A DNA stretch of 64,000 nt, taken from Bacillus haynesii (lineage in GTDB: Bacteria > Bacillota > Bacilli > Bacillales > Bacillaceae). The translations under genes were made by a program, and so were the position numbers. Each line of letters begins with the position of its first letter. Position 1 is the stretch's first letter. The stretch covers positions 62,001 to 126,000 of the forward strand of contig NZ_MRBL01000016.1 of NCBI RefSeq assembly GCF_001969855.1. The letters run 5' to 3'. The notes under the pieces are model-generated. The model was not told where the DNA came from. It made no database searches and was given only the letters and a program-made list of their open reading frames with translations. Positions 43,500-52,428 of the stretch are shown here, piece after piece.

Positions 43500-43754
43500 A
43501 TGAAAAAATATTTACTTATAACAACCAGAACCGAGAACTTTAAAGATGAATATGTGCCAGCCCATTATCAATTTTTGGACAGGCTGAAAGCCGAGAACCG
43601 CTTGGAAATGTTCGGCCCTTTCAGCGACGCTTCCGGGGGCGCTTATCTTATCAGCGCGGAGTCTCTGAAGGAAGCAACAGAAATCGGAAATTCCGATCCG
43701 ATTGTTGACAGCGGCTCTTCCACACTTGTCATTAAAGAATGGCAGATTAAATAA
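43500..43754 (+). CDS. YciI-family protein
   Basis: 84 residues, ferredoxin-like alpha/beta fold of the YciI family: YLLITTRTENFKDEYVPAHYQFLDRL, then GPFSDASGGAYLISAESLKEA with the conserved Asp and Gly region, and PIVDSGSSTLVIKEW. ATG 43500 follows AAAGGCG. YciI-like proteins are small putative enzymes whose reaction is mostly unknown. Monocistronic. Confidence 0.8.
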   Translation: MKKYLLITTRTENFKDEYVPAHYQFLDRLKAENRLEMFGPFSDASGGAYLISAESLKEATEIGNSDPIVDSGSSTLVIKEWQIK

Positions 43755-43777
43755 ACATGATTCTGCACATCCAACAT

Positions 43778-43807
43778 AAGCCTTCTCCGTACACGGGAGG
43801 GCTTTTT
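43778..43807 (+). terminator. terminator of the YciI gene
   Basis: AAGCCTTCTCC pairs with GGGAGGGCTT (one mismatch) followed by T's. Confidence 0.75.
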
Positions 43808-44014
43808 CAAGAAAAAAATCTTCACCGGAAAATAGAGACCGGCGAGTCATTTTTGAATCCACATAAGAAATAGTAGACGAAAAAACCGATTCTCCGCTAA
43901 TGAAGGAGGCTCATTCATTATTCCGTCGGTAGCCGGGCATACGTCCAATTTATGAGGGCCAAAAGTGAAACCGGCAGCCCCCTACGCCACCGATTCAATT
44001 TATCAAACTCTGTT

Positions 44015-44041
44015 TGAAAATGTAAATATAACATTTTCAAA
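44015..44041. repeat. perfect inverted repeat, 10-bp arms
   Basis: TTGAAAATGT (44015-44024) and ACATTTTCAA (44032-44041) around a 7-nt spacer, in a 390-nt gene-free stretch (43755-44145) downstream of the Ger(x)C gene. Operator or weak terminator; undecided. Confidence 0.5.
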
Positions 44042-44145
44042 ATGTCAATTGTGAACATTCATTTGCTGTTTATGACCAAGCGTCCTTACCCATCCCTTCT
44101 ATCCCCTCACTGTCATTTGTTCACCTTTATCAAGTCCTGTTAAAG

Positions 44146-45345
44146 CTAATGTCTACTTTGAGATCCAAATTCTTTAATCGTGATGTTTACATCATATTGA
44201 ATCGGAGTCACCGTAAATACTTCATCCCAATTTTTCTTCAGCTTCCTCCAAAGAGAGGGATATTGGATCCTCACTTCATCACCGAAGCCGGCAAGGTCGG
44301 CTTTATATTCCCTCTGCATTTTTTCTGTGATCTGCTCAACCAGCTGTTTCACTGTTTGTGACGCACTTGCTTCCTTTCTTTTTAAATAATTTTTGTCGAT
44401 TGCTGCCCCGGTTGTGTTCCAGTTTTCAGCCAGGTGTGCCTCTGACTCAATATTTACTTTAAATGAAAGACGGTTCCCCTTGACAACTGGCTTGATCTCA
44501 CTCTTCAGATGATCGACTGCCATGGCCGTCAATTTTTTTGTTTTTGGATCATAGTTTTTGACAGTACCACCTACCCCCTGTCCTTTGATCCACATGATCC
44601 CGTCTAAATCTTTTTCATCTAAAAAACCAAGGAGCTTATTTGTTTTTCCGTTAATGGCTACAGCTCCTGCATATTTGATTTCCCCGTTGGCACCGATGAT
44701 GTTTTGAAGCAAATAGCTGGTTCCGGCATTCATCATGCCTGGCAATTTGGCAAGAGTGATCGGAGGCAGAATTTTTTTCGCCCTAAAGTCATTGTAAATA
44801 ATTCTGCTAAGGTGAAACGCGGGTATTTTACCGGTGCCGTCTTTCAGTTCCAGTGTATCGCTTGCTCTTCCTCTTGTTATAAGGACAAGCGTACTCAGTC
44901 TGATTTCATTGTCCCTAAGAGCCTGATCGAGCAATTCCTTCAGTGAATATGTACGAAGCAAATCCGCAGCAATGACGATCACCTTTAAGTGGGAGCTGAA
45001 TACCGGCCTGTCCTGCCTGAGTGATACTTCAGAGCCCATTTGCTGAAATGAATCACCCGTTTCATAGACGTTAATGTACGGTTTTTGGCTGCTGCTTCCC
45101 CCGGAAATCTGGGCCCCTGCGGCGGACGGATTGACATATTGGTATGTCAAGGTTATTCGATTTTTTTTTGGATAATCCCCGCCTATTTTATTAAACTTTT
45201 TTTCAAGGGCTGTCTCTCGGCCTTTATCAAATCCCATAGCAAAAGTCAAACCAATTTCTTCAATTTCATGGCTGCTCCAGCATCCAGTTAAAAAAAGAAT
45301 CATAATGGGGAATAAAAAGCAGATCTTATAAGTGCTCTGTTTCAT
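44146..45345 (-). CDS. Ger(x)C-family spore germination lipoprotein
   Basis: 399 residues. The signal peptide ends in a lipobox LTGC (Cys about 22) followed by WSSHEIEEIG, the standard Ger(x)C start. Then ANPSA-like loop YVNPSAAGAQ, VFSSHLKVIVIA, and a C-terminal domain ending YDVNITIKEFG. The C subunits of GerA-type nutrient receptors sit on the outer face of the spore inner membrane. The usual A and B subunit genes are not adjacent, so this is an orphan C subunit (YndF-like by appearance). ATG 45345 follows GAGGAG. Confidence 0.85.
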   Translation of the reverse strand: MKQSTYKICFLFPIMILFLTGCWSSHEIEEIGLTFAMGFDKGRETALEKKFNKIGGDYPKKNRITLTYQYVNPSAAGAQISGGSSSQKPYINVYETGDSFQQMGSEVSLRQDRPVFSSHLKVIVIAADLLRTYSLKELLDQALRDNEIRLSTLVLITRGRASDTLELKDGTGKIPAFHLSRIIYNDFRAKKILPPITLAKLPGMMNAGTSYLLQNIIGANGEIKYAGAVAINGKTNKLLGFLDEKDLDGIMWIKGQGVGGTVKNYDPKTKKLTAMAVDHLKSEIKPVVKGNRLSFKVNIESEAHLAENWNTTGAAIDKNYLKRKEASASQTVKQLVEQITEKMQREYKADLAGFGDEVRIQYPSLWRKLKKNWDEVFTVTPIQYDVNITIKEFGSQSRH

Positions 45346-45594
45346 GTTTCCGCTCCTCACATAAAAAAATCATGGGAATGAAATTGGTAAATGCTTAACA
45401 AGGTCTGATCCTATTTTTTCCTTGGATCAATTTATATATATACGGTAATTAAAACCATATTTAAGAGGCTGCTAAACCGAACAAACCGTGCAGAGTCATT
45501 TAGTTTTCGGTTTGTGTTTATCCTCCGAAAAAATTTCCATCTTTTTCAACTCGTCTATGCTACAATAAAGTGGAAAAAAGGAGGGGGATATTGA

Positions 45595-46032
45595 ATGAAA
45601 CGCTTTTTGCTGATCATGGTGTTGGTTTGTGGACTTTTCAGTTTTGGGAGCAGCGCTGAAGCTTATTCGTTCCCGCACAAGCTGAATCTAACGTTTACGG
45701 GAACTCATGTGGAGGACATTCCCGATAGCGACTTAAACGTTTCTAACTGGCATATAGGCTACAAGTTTACGATTTTCAATGCAGAAAACTGCAAAACAAC
45801 GATTAAGATTCAGATGATGCACCTTTCCGGAAGATTTATGAGTTTAAGCATTAAAGATTTTGAAGGGGACTGGCCTGATCGAACCGCTCAGGATGTCATC
45901 ACGTTGATGCCCCGAACCTACAGGCTTTATTTTGAGAATACCGAAGGCGAATGTAAGGATATTCGCATTAAAGGAACATACGGAGCCATTCCGCAAACTT
46001 ATGATTATTTCTCGGCCTTCAGCCAAAGATAG
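45595..46032 (+). CDS. small secreted protein of unknown function
   Basis: 145 residues with a signal peptide (about 1-23, cleavage after AEA). The mature part is beta-rich (LNLTFTGTHVEDIPDSDLNV, WHIGYKFTIFNAENCKTTIKI) with two cysteines that could pair. ATG 45595 follows GGAGGG. Not recognised. The next gene, 88 nt on, is a SUKH protein on the same strand, but no toxin domain is visible here. Confidence 0.65.
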   Translation: MKRFLLIMVLVCGLFSFGSSAEAYSFPHKLNLTFTGTHVEDIPDSDLNVSNWHIGYKFTIFNAENCKTTIKIQMMHLSGRFMSLSIKDFEGDWPDRTAQDVITLMPRTYRLYFENTEGECKDIRIKGTYGAIPQTYDYFSAFSQR

Positions 46033-46120
46033 CCGTTATAGAAGACTGCGGGAAGGAAATACATGATCAACCCTTTTTGCAATATAGATACTAACAACAA
46101 ACGGATGAGGGGGAAAGCAT

Positions 46121-46960
46121 TTGAAAAATGTTTGGACATACGAAGACGAAGATCCATACACATTAAAAAGCATATCAGAGAGAGACATTCAAAAAGCTGA
46201 AAAAAAGTTAGGTGTGAAACTTCCGGAGGAATACAAAGCGCTTATTCTTGAACAAAACGGCGGCTATATCAATTTTAACGCCTTCCCTTCTGAACGGCCC
46301 ACCTCCTGGGCTAAAGATCATGTCCAGGTTGACTACTTATTAGGCTTAGGGAAAAAGGAAGGAATTCTCGAGAGTAAAGCCTTTATTAAAGAATGGGGAC
46401 TGCCCGACAACCTAATCCTTATTCATGGTGACGGCCATACGTGGATAGCGCTTGACTACAGGGAGATGAAAGAAAATCCGCCCGTTCACTATTTCGACTC
46501 AGAATTTGAAGAGAATTTTAGATTAGCGGATTCATTTGGAGAATTTCTCTCTAAACTTTATACAGATTCCATGGATGATGACGACTGCCAACTTATCGAA
46601 GGCGTGCATCCTGACATTCCCTATGTCTATCCGGAAGAAGCCATTACAAAAGAAGAAGCTGAACAAATTCTGACTGAAAATTCGGCAGCCGATCTGCATC
46701 AGATTCTTTACTACCCTATTAAAGGTTTGGATGATTTAAATTGGCTTCTGACAAAAATAAAAGAAAGCTCTTTGACAGCAAATATTGACAATGGCGTCGA
46801 ACTTGCCATTGTTTTGGAATCCATTATTTTCTACCATAAAGATTTAACGCTTGATAACGAACAAACAAGAAGGCTGGTCTTAGACATTGCAGCAATTCTA
46901 AAGAATTTGAATGACTCTGTTATAGACATGCTTTTATTACAGATAAAAGATTCCCTTTAA
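46121..46960 (+). CDS. SUKH (SMI1/KNR4) family protein with C-terminal extension
   Basis: 279 residues. Residues about 15-160 are a SUKH domain: SERDIQKAEKKLGVKLPEEYKALILEQNGG, then NLILIHGDGHTWIALDYRE and PPVHYFDSE. The remaining 110 residues are helical (LDDLNWLLTKIKES, RRLVLDIAAILKNL). SUKH proteins commonly give immunity to toxins, but others have housekeeping roles, and no toxin is next to it. TTG start at 46121 after GGGGGAAAG. Confidence 0.8.
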   Translation: MKNVWTYEDEDPYTLKSISERDIQKAEKKLGVKLPEEYKALILEQNGGYINFNAFPSERPTSWAKDHVQVDYLLGLGKKEGILESKAFIKEWGLPDNLILIHGDGHTWIALDYREMKENPPVHYFDSEFEENFRLADSFGEFLSKLYTDSMDDDDCQLIEGVHPDIPYVYPEEAITKEEAEQILTENSAADLHQILYYPIKGLDDLNWLLTKIKESSLTANIDNGVELAIVLESIIFYHKDLTLDNEQTRRLVLDIAAILKNLNDSVIDMLLLQIKDSL

Positions 46961-46985
46961 AAAACAACTTTTATGTTGTTTTTTT
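46961..46985 (+). terminator. terminator of the SUKH gene
   Basis: AAAACAAC (46961-46968) pairs with GTTGTTTT (46975-46982) and runs into T's. Confidence 0.75.
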
Positions 46986-47123
46986 ATTTATGTTCCCGCC
47001 CCATTCTATAAACTCTCCTGTTCCGAGACCTCAATGTAGGCAACTGTTGTTACTCAACCCTTTTATAAAACATAGAATACTAAATAGATTGTTGGAAAAT
47101 AATCCACAAAAGGAGTTTAGATT

Positions 47124-47768
47124 ATGAATTTGAATGATATAAAAGGAGACTATAATGCTATTTTCGGATTAGGCCATCTTTGTTTAACTGCTCTTCAGCT
47201 TAAAAAAAACAATTTAAGGCCGTACGCAGGCCCTTTAGACTGGGTCGGTACCTCTTCCCTGACCGAACTGAACCGTCTTTTAAAGAATCGTTTCTCAAAT
47301 TTTATGGCACCCCTCAATCTAAGGGTAACAGGCTACTCAACAGGTGTTTATACTACTGACCGTTATATCTCATTAACAGATGATTTTTATCATGTCGATT
47401 CAGCTCATGATTTTAAAGCAGATAAAAATACACTCGAACATCTTGCGACATACGATGAAGTGATGGAAAAATTCAACAGAAGAATCAACAGATTTTATGA
47501 AAAGATGTCGACCGCTAATCGGATCCTTTTTGTCAGAACTAACGGAACCTACAAGGAAGCTCAAGAACTGGAGTCCGTATTATCGGATTTAGTACAAAAC
47601 GACTTCAGGGTTCTCCTTATCAATCACTCAAAAGTTAATGGAATCGTCGAGCAGAATTGGCCATTAAAAAGAATATGTGCGGTTACACTTCCAGATCGGG
47701 AAATCTGGCAGTCTAATGATCATTTGTGGAGAGAAATGCTTAATGGCGTGAATTATGTCCCTTTTTAA
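47124..47768 (+). CDS. DUF1796 putative papain-like cysteine peptidase, copy 2
   Basis: 214 residues, nearly the same length as the protein at 14042 and closely similar over the whole sequence: shared LGHLCL, GPLDW, RILFVRT, LVQNDF/LVQHDF and NDHLW/NNDLW motifs. Cys20 is again in the expected position. ATG 47124 with AAGGAG at 7 nt. Unlike copy 1 there is no glycosyltransferase nearby; it stands alone between terminators. Function unknown. Confidence 0.8.
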   Translation: MNLNDIKGDYNAIFGLGHLCLTALQLKKNNLRPYAGPLDWVGTSSLTELNRLLKNRFSNFMAPLNLRVTGYSTGVYTTDRYISLTDDFYHVDSAHDFKADKNTLEHLATYDEVMEKFNRRINRFYEKMSTANRILFVRTNGTYKEAQELESVLSDLVQNDFRVLLINHSKVNGIVEQNWPLKRICAVTLPDREIWQSNDHLWREMLNGVNYVPF

Positions 47769-47787
47769 TCAAAATTTATGAGCGTCA

Positions 47788-47820
47788 GGAAAAGGTTATC
47801 ACATCATCATAACCTTTTCC
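47788..47820 (+). terminator. terminator of DUF1796 copy 2
   Basis: Perfect 12-bp arms GGAAAAGGTTAT / ATAACCTTTTCC with a 9-nt loop. Confidence 0.7.
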
Positions 47821-47931
47821 ATACATACTCTTCTCTGAAAACTAAACCAAAAAGCTGGTCTTCAAACAGTAAGGAGCGGCTTTCTGAAGTCTGGCAGGGC
47901 AAGTTTATCACTGGAAATTTCAAAGGAAAGA

Positions 47932-49281
47932 TTAAAAAGCGCCCTCAGGGGATCGGGATAAAATATGATCTCTTGCTTCCAGCGCTTTTTGTCTCACCTT
48001 TTCAAGATCTGCATCAACCAATCGGCCGTTTCGTTTCAGCGCTTTTCCTGCGACATATACGGAATCTACGTTTCCGGTGTGCGTACTTTGGACGATTGCC
48101 CCTACCGCATCAGTGAAAGGGAGCAAATTGACGCTGTCCGTTTTCACCATGATAAAGTCAGCTTCTTTGCCGGGCGTAAGCGAGCCGATTTTATGATCGA
48201 GCCTTAAGGCCCTCGCTCCGTCAATGGTGGCCGCTTTCAGGATTTGTTCGGCCGAAATGCTCAATTCAGGACCCGGCATGATCCCTTCTCTCAGCAGTTC
48301 TTCATTGTGCTTTGCGCGTTCTGCTTGAAGGGCAAATTTCATCTGTGCGAAAAGGTCTCCTCCCGTCGATGTCACAACATCAACCCCGAGTGCGGGACGA
48401 ACCCCGTTTTTTAGGGCGAGCCCTGTAACAGGATAGCCGTGCCCCATCATCATCTCAATTTCTGGCGTCACAGAAATCGAGCTTCCGTGAGCCGCAAGCA
48501 TTTTCATTTCTTCTTCACTCATCGCATTGGCATGCACCATGTTTAAATCGGGACCGAGCAGCCCGGCTTGATTCAGCTTTTCAATCGAACGATCTTTCGC
48601 TCCCCAGTTGCCAAACGCAATATGCATGCTGCATAAGGCATCCAGTTCCCGGGCCGTTTCGATTTCAAAGACAGATGTCTTCCATGAAGAAAACTCCGGA
48701 CCGCGAATTGCAAGTCCCATTGTCAAAAGCTGATCCTTCGATTGAAAATATGCTTTTTTTACCCGTTTCGCTTCGTCCATATTCGAAAGATCGCTGTCTC
48801 TGTCCCAATATTCGGCGTCACCAGATGTTCCGAAAGCGAATACGGCGCGAATGCCGGCGTCTTTCAGTCCCGCAATCAGCTGGTCCGTATGATCAGGCGA
48901 TTCAATCATCGTCCAGTCCAGCAAAGTCGTGACGCCTGCATCGAGCGCCTCAAGCGCTCCTAAATAGTTCGCGACCCAATCATCCTCAGGTCTTCTCATC
49001 GACCCATAATTCCCATAATAAATCCGGTTTAAATAGGTTTGCAGGGACCAATCGGCTCCGATTCCGCGAATCACGGATTCCCATACGTGGCGGTGCGTAT
49101 CAACAAATCCAGGCATGATCAGCATATTGGAGGCATCAACAATCTCTGCATCTCCCGACTCAATCGACTCGGCAACGTCCAGAATGACGGAGCCTTCAAC
49201 CAGCATGTCCCCCTTTTCGATCGTATGAAGCTGCGGATCAAGCGTCACAATCGTTGCGTTTTGAAAAAGTGTTTTTTGCAT
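47932..49281 (-). CDS. amidohydrolase of the chlorohydrolase/cytosine-deaminase-like (AtzA/TrzN/SsnA) branch
   Basis: 449 residues, TIM-barrel amidohydrolase. Metal ligands visible: DTHRHVWE (HxH, about 60-66), MVHANAMS (His about 238), the VTPEIEMMMGHGYPV segment, and LGVDVVTSTGG (Asp about 309). C-terminal composite domain with GSLTPGKEADFIMV. Such enzymes hydrolyse amino or halo groups from ring compounds; substrate unknown. ATG 49281 (GGGAG upstream) preferred over 49323. Monocistronic. Confidence 0.85.
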   Translation of the reverse strand: MQKTLFQNATIVTLDPQLHTIEKGDMLVEGSVILDVAESIESGDAEIVDASNMLIMPGFVDTHRHVWESVIRGIGADWSLQTYLNRIYYGNYGSMRRPEDDWVANYLGALEALDAGVTTLLDWTMIESPDHTDQLIAGLKDAGIRAVFAFGTSGDAEYWDRDSDLSNMDEAKRVKKAYFQSKDQLLTMGLAIRGPEFSSWKTSVFEIETARELDALCSMHIAFGNWGAKDRSIEKLNQAGLLGPDLNMVHANAMSEEEMKMLAAHGSSISVTPEIEMMMGHGYPVTGLALKNGVRPALGVDVVTSTGGDLFAQMKFALQAERAKHNEELLREGIMPGPELSISAEQILKAATIDGARALRLDHKIGSLTPGKEADFIMVKTDSVNLLPFTDAVGAIVQSTHTGNVDSVYVAGKALKRNGRLVDADLEKVRQKALEARDHILSRSPEGAF

Positions 49282-49588
49282 AATGGTTCTCCCTTCATCC
49301 CAGCCAACTAGAGAAAGCATCATCCTATATGTACCAGTTTAATATAAAAAAGGTATAAATGATATTAATAAGCATTCTGCGACTTGGAACTCCGCCTGCA
49401 TTCTTTTCGTTTTGCTAAATACAATTCTCATGCGTTCGCTATAGCCTATTTTAAATATGTTGACACGGTTGCTACCTCTCAAAACGGGAACAGACCATAA
49501 AAAAGCCCCTTCCGGGTATTTCTACGGTCCGTGAATGAGTGAAACGTTTATTTAACTGTGATCAAAATAAGGTACAATCAAGCCTTTA

Positions 49589-49837
49589 TTAATAGCAATG
49601 GCCATAGTCCGACTTTTTTTCATAGCCTTTGCAAGGTTTTCCGCAATGATAGTGTTCATGTGAAACATCCTTATGATGTGAGTAAGTGTGCGGATAGTAA
49701 TGAACATGTTCATATTTGTGGTGGTCTATTTTTTTTGTATGCTGTGGATGAATATGAGGAACGACAGATTTTGAGTAATGATGATCCTCACAATACTTCG
49801 TAGGATAAACATGCGGCTCATGACGTTTGCAATACAT
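49589..49837 (-). CDS. CotD-like spore coat protein, paralogue 1
   Basis: 82 residues, very rich in His, Tyr and Lys: VYPTKYCEDHHYSKSVVPHI and HYYPHTYSHHKDV, with paired Cys near the ends. Matches the CotD inner-coat pattern (VHPT..C..H..SK..VPHIHPQH). ATG 49837 follows GGAG at 9 nt. CATAATGTA upstream (49878-49886, minus strand) fits a sigma-K -10 element, as expected for late mother-cell expression. A sister gene lies 2.2 kb away at 52021. Confidence 0.85.
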   Translation of the reverse strand: MYCKRHEPHVYPTKYCEDHHYSKSVVPHIHPQHTKKIDHHKYEHVHYYPHTYSHHKDVSHEHYHCGKPCKGYEKKSDYGHCY

Positions 49838-50030
49838 TTGTACATTCTCCTTTCCCTTCATTTTATAGATTCACTAGTACATTATGCTGAAAAGCTAAAG
49901 CCCGACTGCATAAGTACCTATACTTTGTCCCTATTTTCGCCCGTTCATTTTCTGAAGACCGTTTTTGGAAAATCCGCTTTATTATGCTGAAGCATCCGCC
50001 GATTGAATACCCTTGCTTCCGAAATAAAAA

Positions 50031-50072
50031 AAGACACTAAACGAACATACTTCAATGTTCGCTTAAAGTCCT
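50031..50072 (-). terminator. terminator of the 50073 gene
   Basis: CGAACAT / ATGTTCG inner stem with outer GACACTAAA / TTAAAGTCC (imperfect), T7 on the minus strand. Confidence 0.75.
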
Positions 50073-50282
50073 TCACCTCCAATGAACCTTGTCTGGCTCT
50101 GTATGAATATGCAGCTCTGTTTTCGTATCAAAATGAACAACAAAGCCTCTGATCAATCCAGAGAACTTGTTTTTTTCTGTAATTTTCATAACGGTCGCTT
50201 CGTCTCTAAATCCTGGCGGATGGCATGGCTCACCTACAATATAATGCTTTGAATGAACGGTGATTGCTTGAATTGACTTCAT
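50073..50282 (-). CDS. small protein of unknown function
   Basis: 69 residues, beta-rich and basic (VHSKHYIVGEPCHPPGFRD, LIRGFVVHFDTKTELHIHTE). No signal peptide. ATG 50282 with GAGGGGGAATGGGATTAA upstream and its own terminator. Not recognised; lying between two cotD genes and His-rich, it could be spore-related. Confidence 0.6.
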   Translation of the reverse strand: MKSIQAITVHSKHYIVGEPCHPPGFRDEATVMKITEKNKFSGLIRGFVVHFDTKTELHIHTEPDKVHWR

Positions 50283-50517
50283 TTAATCCCATTCCCCCTC
50301 AGAAACGTCATGCTCCCCTCTGCTTCTGCGCTAAACAGAGATTCACCCCGGTAAAATACTTGCGCTTCTTACTTCCGCTGAAGTGCAAACTTAATCGGGT
50401 ATTTTTTACACTTCAGGCTGGAGAAGCAGTCCCGGTGATTATCATGATAACACGGTTATCCAAAATATTCCTTTCCGCTTTTTGAACATTATGTGGCGGC
50501 AGCTCCTCCATATAAAA

Positions 50518-51300
50518 TCAACCGATAAATTGCGTTAAAATCCGATTGAACATTTCGCGTTCCTCCCAGAACGGGCCGTGTCCGCTGTATTGAAACGGAA
50601 CAAGATATGAATTTCTTATTTTACGGCCGAGTTCCTTTGCTTGTGCAAACGGAATCACCTTGTCTTGAATACCGTGAATGATTAAGGTCGGAGCAGCGAC
50701 TTTTCCAAGATCATCATACAGTTTCTCATCTCTCAGCATTTCGATGACCGCTTTTGTCGACCAGCCTGCGGCCTGCAATCCTAATTGAAAAAACCAGTCC
50801 GAGAACGGTTGTGTAATATACTGAAAGAAAAATGTGTCGGTCACTTCACGCATCATCTTAGGACGATCGTCAGACGCTTGCTGAAGCAATTTGGCTGCCG
50901 TCTCTTCAGTAAATCCCACAGGTGCCGCCGCATCGATCAAAACCAGCTTTGAAACCCTAGAGCCCCTGTATCGGGACATATAGCGGAGTGCTATGGCGCC
51001 GCCGGTTGAATGACCGGCAAGCGTGAAGTTGTTTAATTGAAGCGCCTCAACAACAGCGCGGATATCATCAGCCAAACGGTTGTAATGATAGCCCGTCGCC
51101 GGCTTATCCGAACGCCCGAATCCCCGCCAGTCAATGCCGATACAGCGGTATCCCTTTCGCGAAAGATCGTCAAATTGATATTCGAACTGCAGATGGCTTA
51201 ATGGCCAGCCGTGCAAAAATACAATTGCTTTGCTGCTTTGAGGATTGATATCTTCAACGTACAGGTTAACGCCTGATTCTGCCTGAACAAAGTATCCCAC
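50518..51300 (-). CDS. alpha/beta hydrolase
   Basis: 260 residues. Oxyanion region FLHGWPLS, nucleophile elbow GHSTGG (Ser), acidic residue in IIHGIQDKVIPF and C-terminal His in QYSGHGPF complete the triad. It resembles haloperoxidase/esterase-type hydrolases. GTG 51300 is chosen because these proteins begin MGYFV-like and GGGGG lies 7 nt upstream; the frame extends to ATG 51342. Substrate unknown. Confidence 0.85.
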   Translation of the reverse strand: MGYFVQAESGVNLYVEDINPQSSKAIVFLHGWPLSHLQFEYQFDDLSRKGYRCIGIDWRGFGRSDKPATGYHYNRLADDIRAVVEALQLNNFTLAGHSTGGAIALRYMSRYRGSRVSKLVLIDAAAPVGFTEETAAKLLQQASDDRPKMMREVTDTFFFQYITQPFSDWFFQLGLQAAGWSTKAVIEMLRDEKLYDDLGKVAAPTLIIHGIQDKVIPFAQAKELGRKIRNSYLVPFQYSGHGPFWEEREMFNRILTQFIG

Positions 51301-51434
51301 GCCGTCGCCCCCGATCATGTCTTTACCATAAGATACTCCCAAGATATAAATAGGTGAATGTCTCCGATGGCTGAACGTGAAGAATGTGAAAAGGTGTGAC
51401 TGGTTAGACTATTTCAAGATACGGAGGTGGTTCA

Positions 51435-51938
51435 ATGATGGCACTGCTGAGAAGTCTGACGATATCACTTGTCCTTATGCTGCCTGCGGCAGCGACCCAA
51501 GCACAGCCTGCCGCACAAGTACCTTATCCATGCAGCGTTGTTCTTCATCCAGCACAGGATATTCCCAATGCCCGCGGCACGGCTTTAATCGCGAAAGTGA
51601 AGAAACCGTATACCGAAGATCCCGCGAGTCCTGTCAGGGAACGGCAGAGCGTCGGCATCTACGCTGATTGGCTTCCGGCCCCTGCTTCATTTGGAGACTA
51701 TGATCAATTTGAAGGAATTGCCCGGATACCGGGCCAGATCAGCTGGCGCTTTACCATGCATCAAGTCCAGGAAGACACGCCGAGCTGGTTTGGCGGAAGT
51801 CCTTGGGCGGGCAAGTTTGACGAAATATCGTCCGAGCTGACTGTGAATACCCTAGTCGAAGTGCGCCCTTTCAATTCGAAGACGAAAAAAGCCGGCCAAG
51901 CTGTTTTGCAGGGGACTTTGCAAAGATGCAGGGGCTAA
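51435..51938 (+). CDS. secreted protein of unknown function
   Basis: 167 residues with signal peptide about 1-23 (ATQAQ). Mature part polar, beta-rich (GTALIAKVKKPYTEDPASP, QSVGIYADWLPAPASFGDYD, ISWRFTMHQVQEDTPSWFGG) with two Cys far apart. ATG 51435 follows GGAGGTGG. Its wording recalls secreted Streptomyces- and Proteobacteria-type proteins more than Bacillus ones, so transfer is possible. Not recognised. Confidence 0.65.
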   Translation: MMALLRSLTISLVLMLPAAATQAQPAAQVPYPCSVVLHPAQDIPNARGTALIAKVKKPYTEDPASPVRERQSVGIYADWLPAPASFGDYDQFEGIARIPGQISWRFTMHQVQEDTPSWFGGSPWAGKFDEISSELTVNTLVEVRPFNSKTKKAGQAVLQGTLQRCRG

Positions 51939-51941
51939 CTC

Positions 51942-51990
51942 AAAAAAAGGCCGTAAAAGCTCCATCAGGACGCTTCTTCCGGCCTTTTTT
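51942..51990 (+). terminator. terminator of the secreted-protein gene
   Basis: AAAAAGGCCG...CGGCCTTTTTT with inner pairs; ends 30 nt before the convergent cotD stop. Confidence 0.8.
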
Positions 51991-52020
51991 CATGAGAAGA
52001 ATTTTTTTCTTCCGGAAAGG

Positions 52021-52257
52021 TTAGTATTTTTCGTGGCGATCACAAGGTTTACCGCAGTATGAGTGGTCATGATAAACCGGCTTATAGCTTGAATAAGAGT
52101 GCGGATAATAGTGAACATGCTCGTATTTTTGATGATCCACTTTTTTAATATGCTGCGGATGGATGTGAGGAACGATCGTTTTAGAGTATCGGTGATCCTC
52201 ACAGTATCTAGTAGGATGCACAACTGGCGGCAGAACGCGCGGTTTGCAGTAAGACAT
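52021..52257 (-). CDS. cotD: spore coat protein CotD
   Basis: 78 residues, His/Tyr-rich with the CotD signature VVHPTRYCEDHRYSKTIVPH and IHPQH. Closer to B. subtilis CotD than the sister at 49589. ATG 52257 follows GGGAG at 9 nt. On the minus strand CATAATTTG (52296-52304) with AC 17 nt upstream resembles a sigma-K promoter. Inner spore coat, made late in the mother cell. Confidence 0.88.
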   Translation of the reverse strand: MSYCKPRVLPPVVHPTRYCEDHRYSKTIVPHIHPQHIKKVDHQKYEHVHYYPHSYSSYKPVYHDHSYCGKPCDRHEKY

Positions 52258-52428
52258 AAGCACTTCTCCCTTCCTTGAGTTTCATTCTTCACTATCAAAT
52301 TATGTTGATTAGCACAAACTTGTACTAATACATTAAACTAAAAATCCGTCCATTTTCCCCGCCTTTTCGCTAAAAAATGTTTCTCAGATGCTATAATAAA
52401 AAATACTGATGAAAATGGAGTTGGACAG

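Noticed and set aside
43346-43543. 65-codon open frame on the plus strand
   Set aside because: No RBS, and it overlaps the YciI start in another frame.
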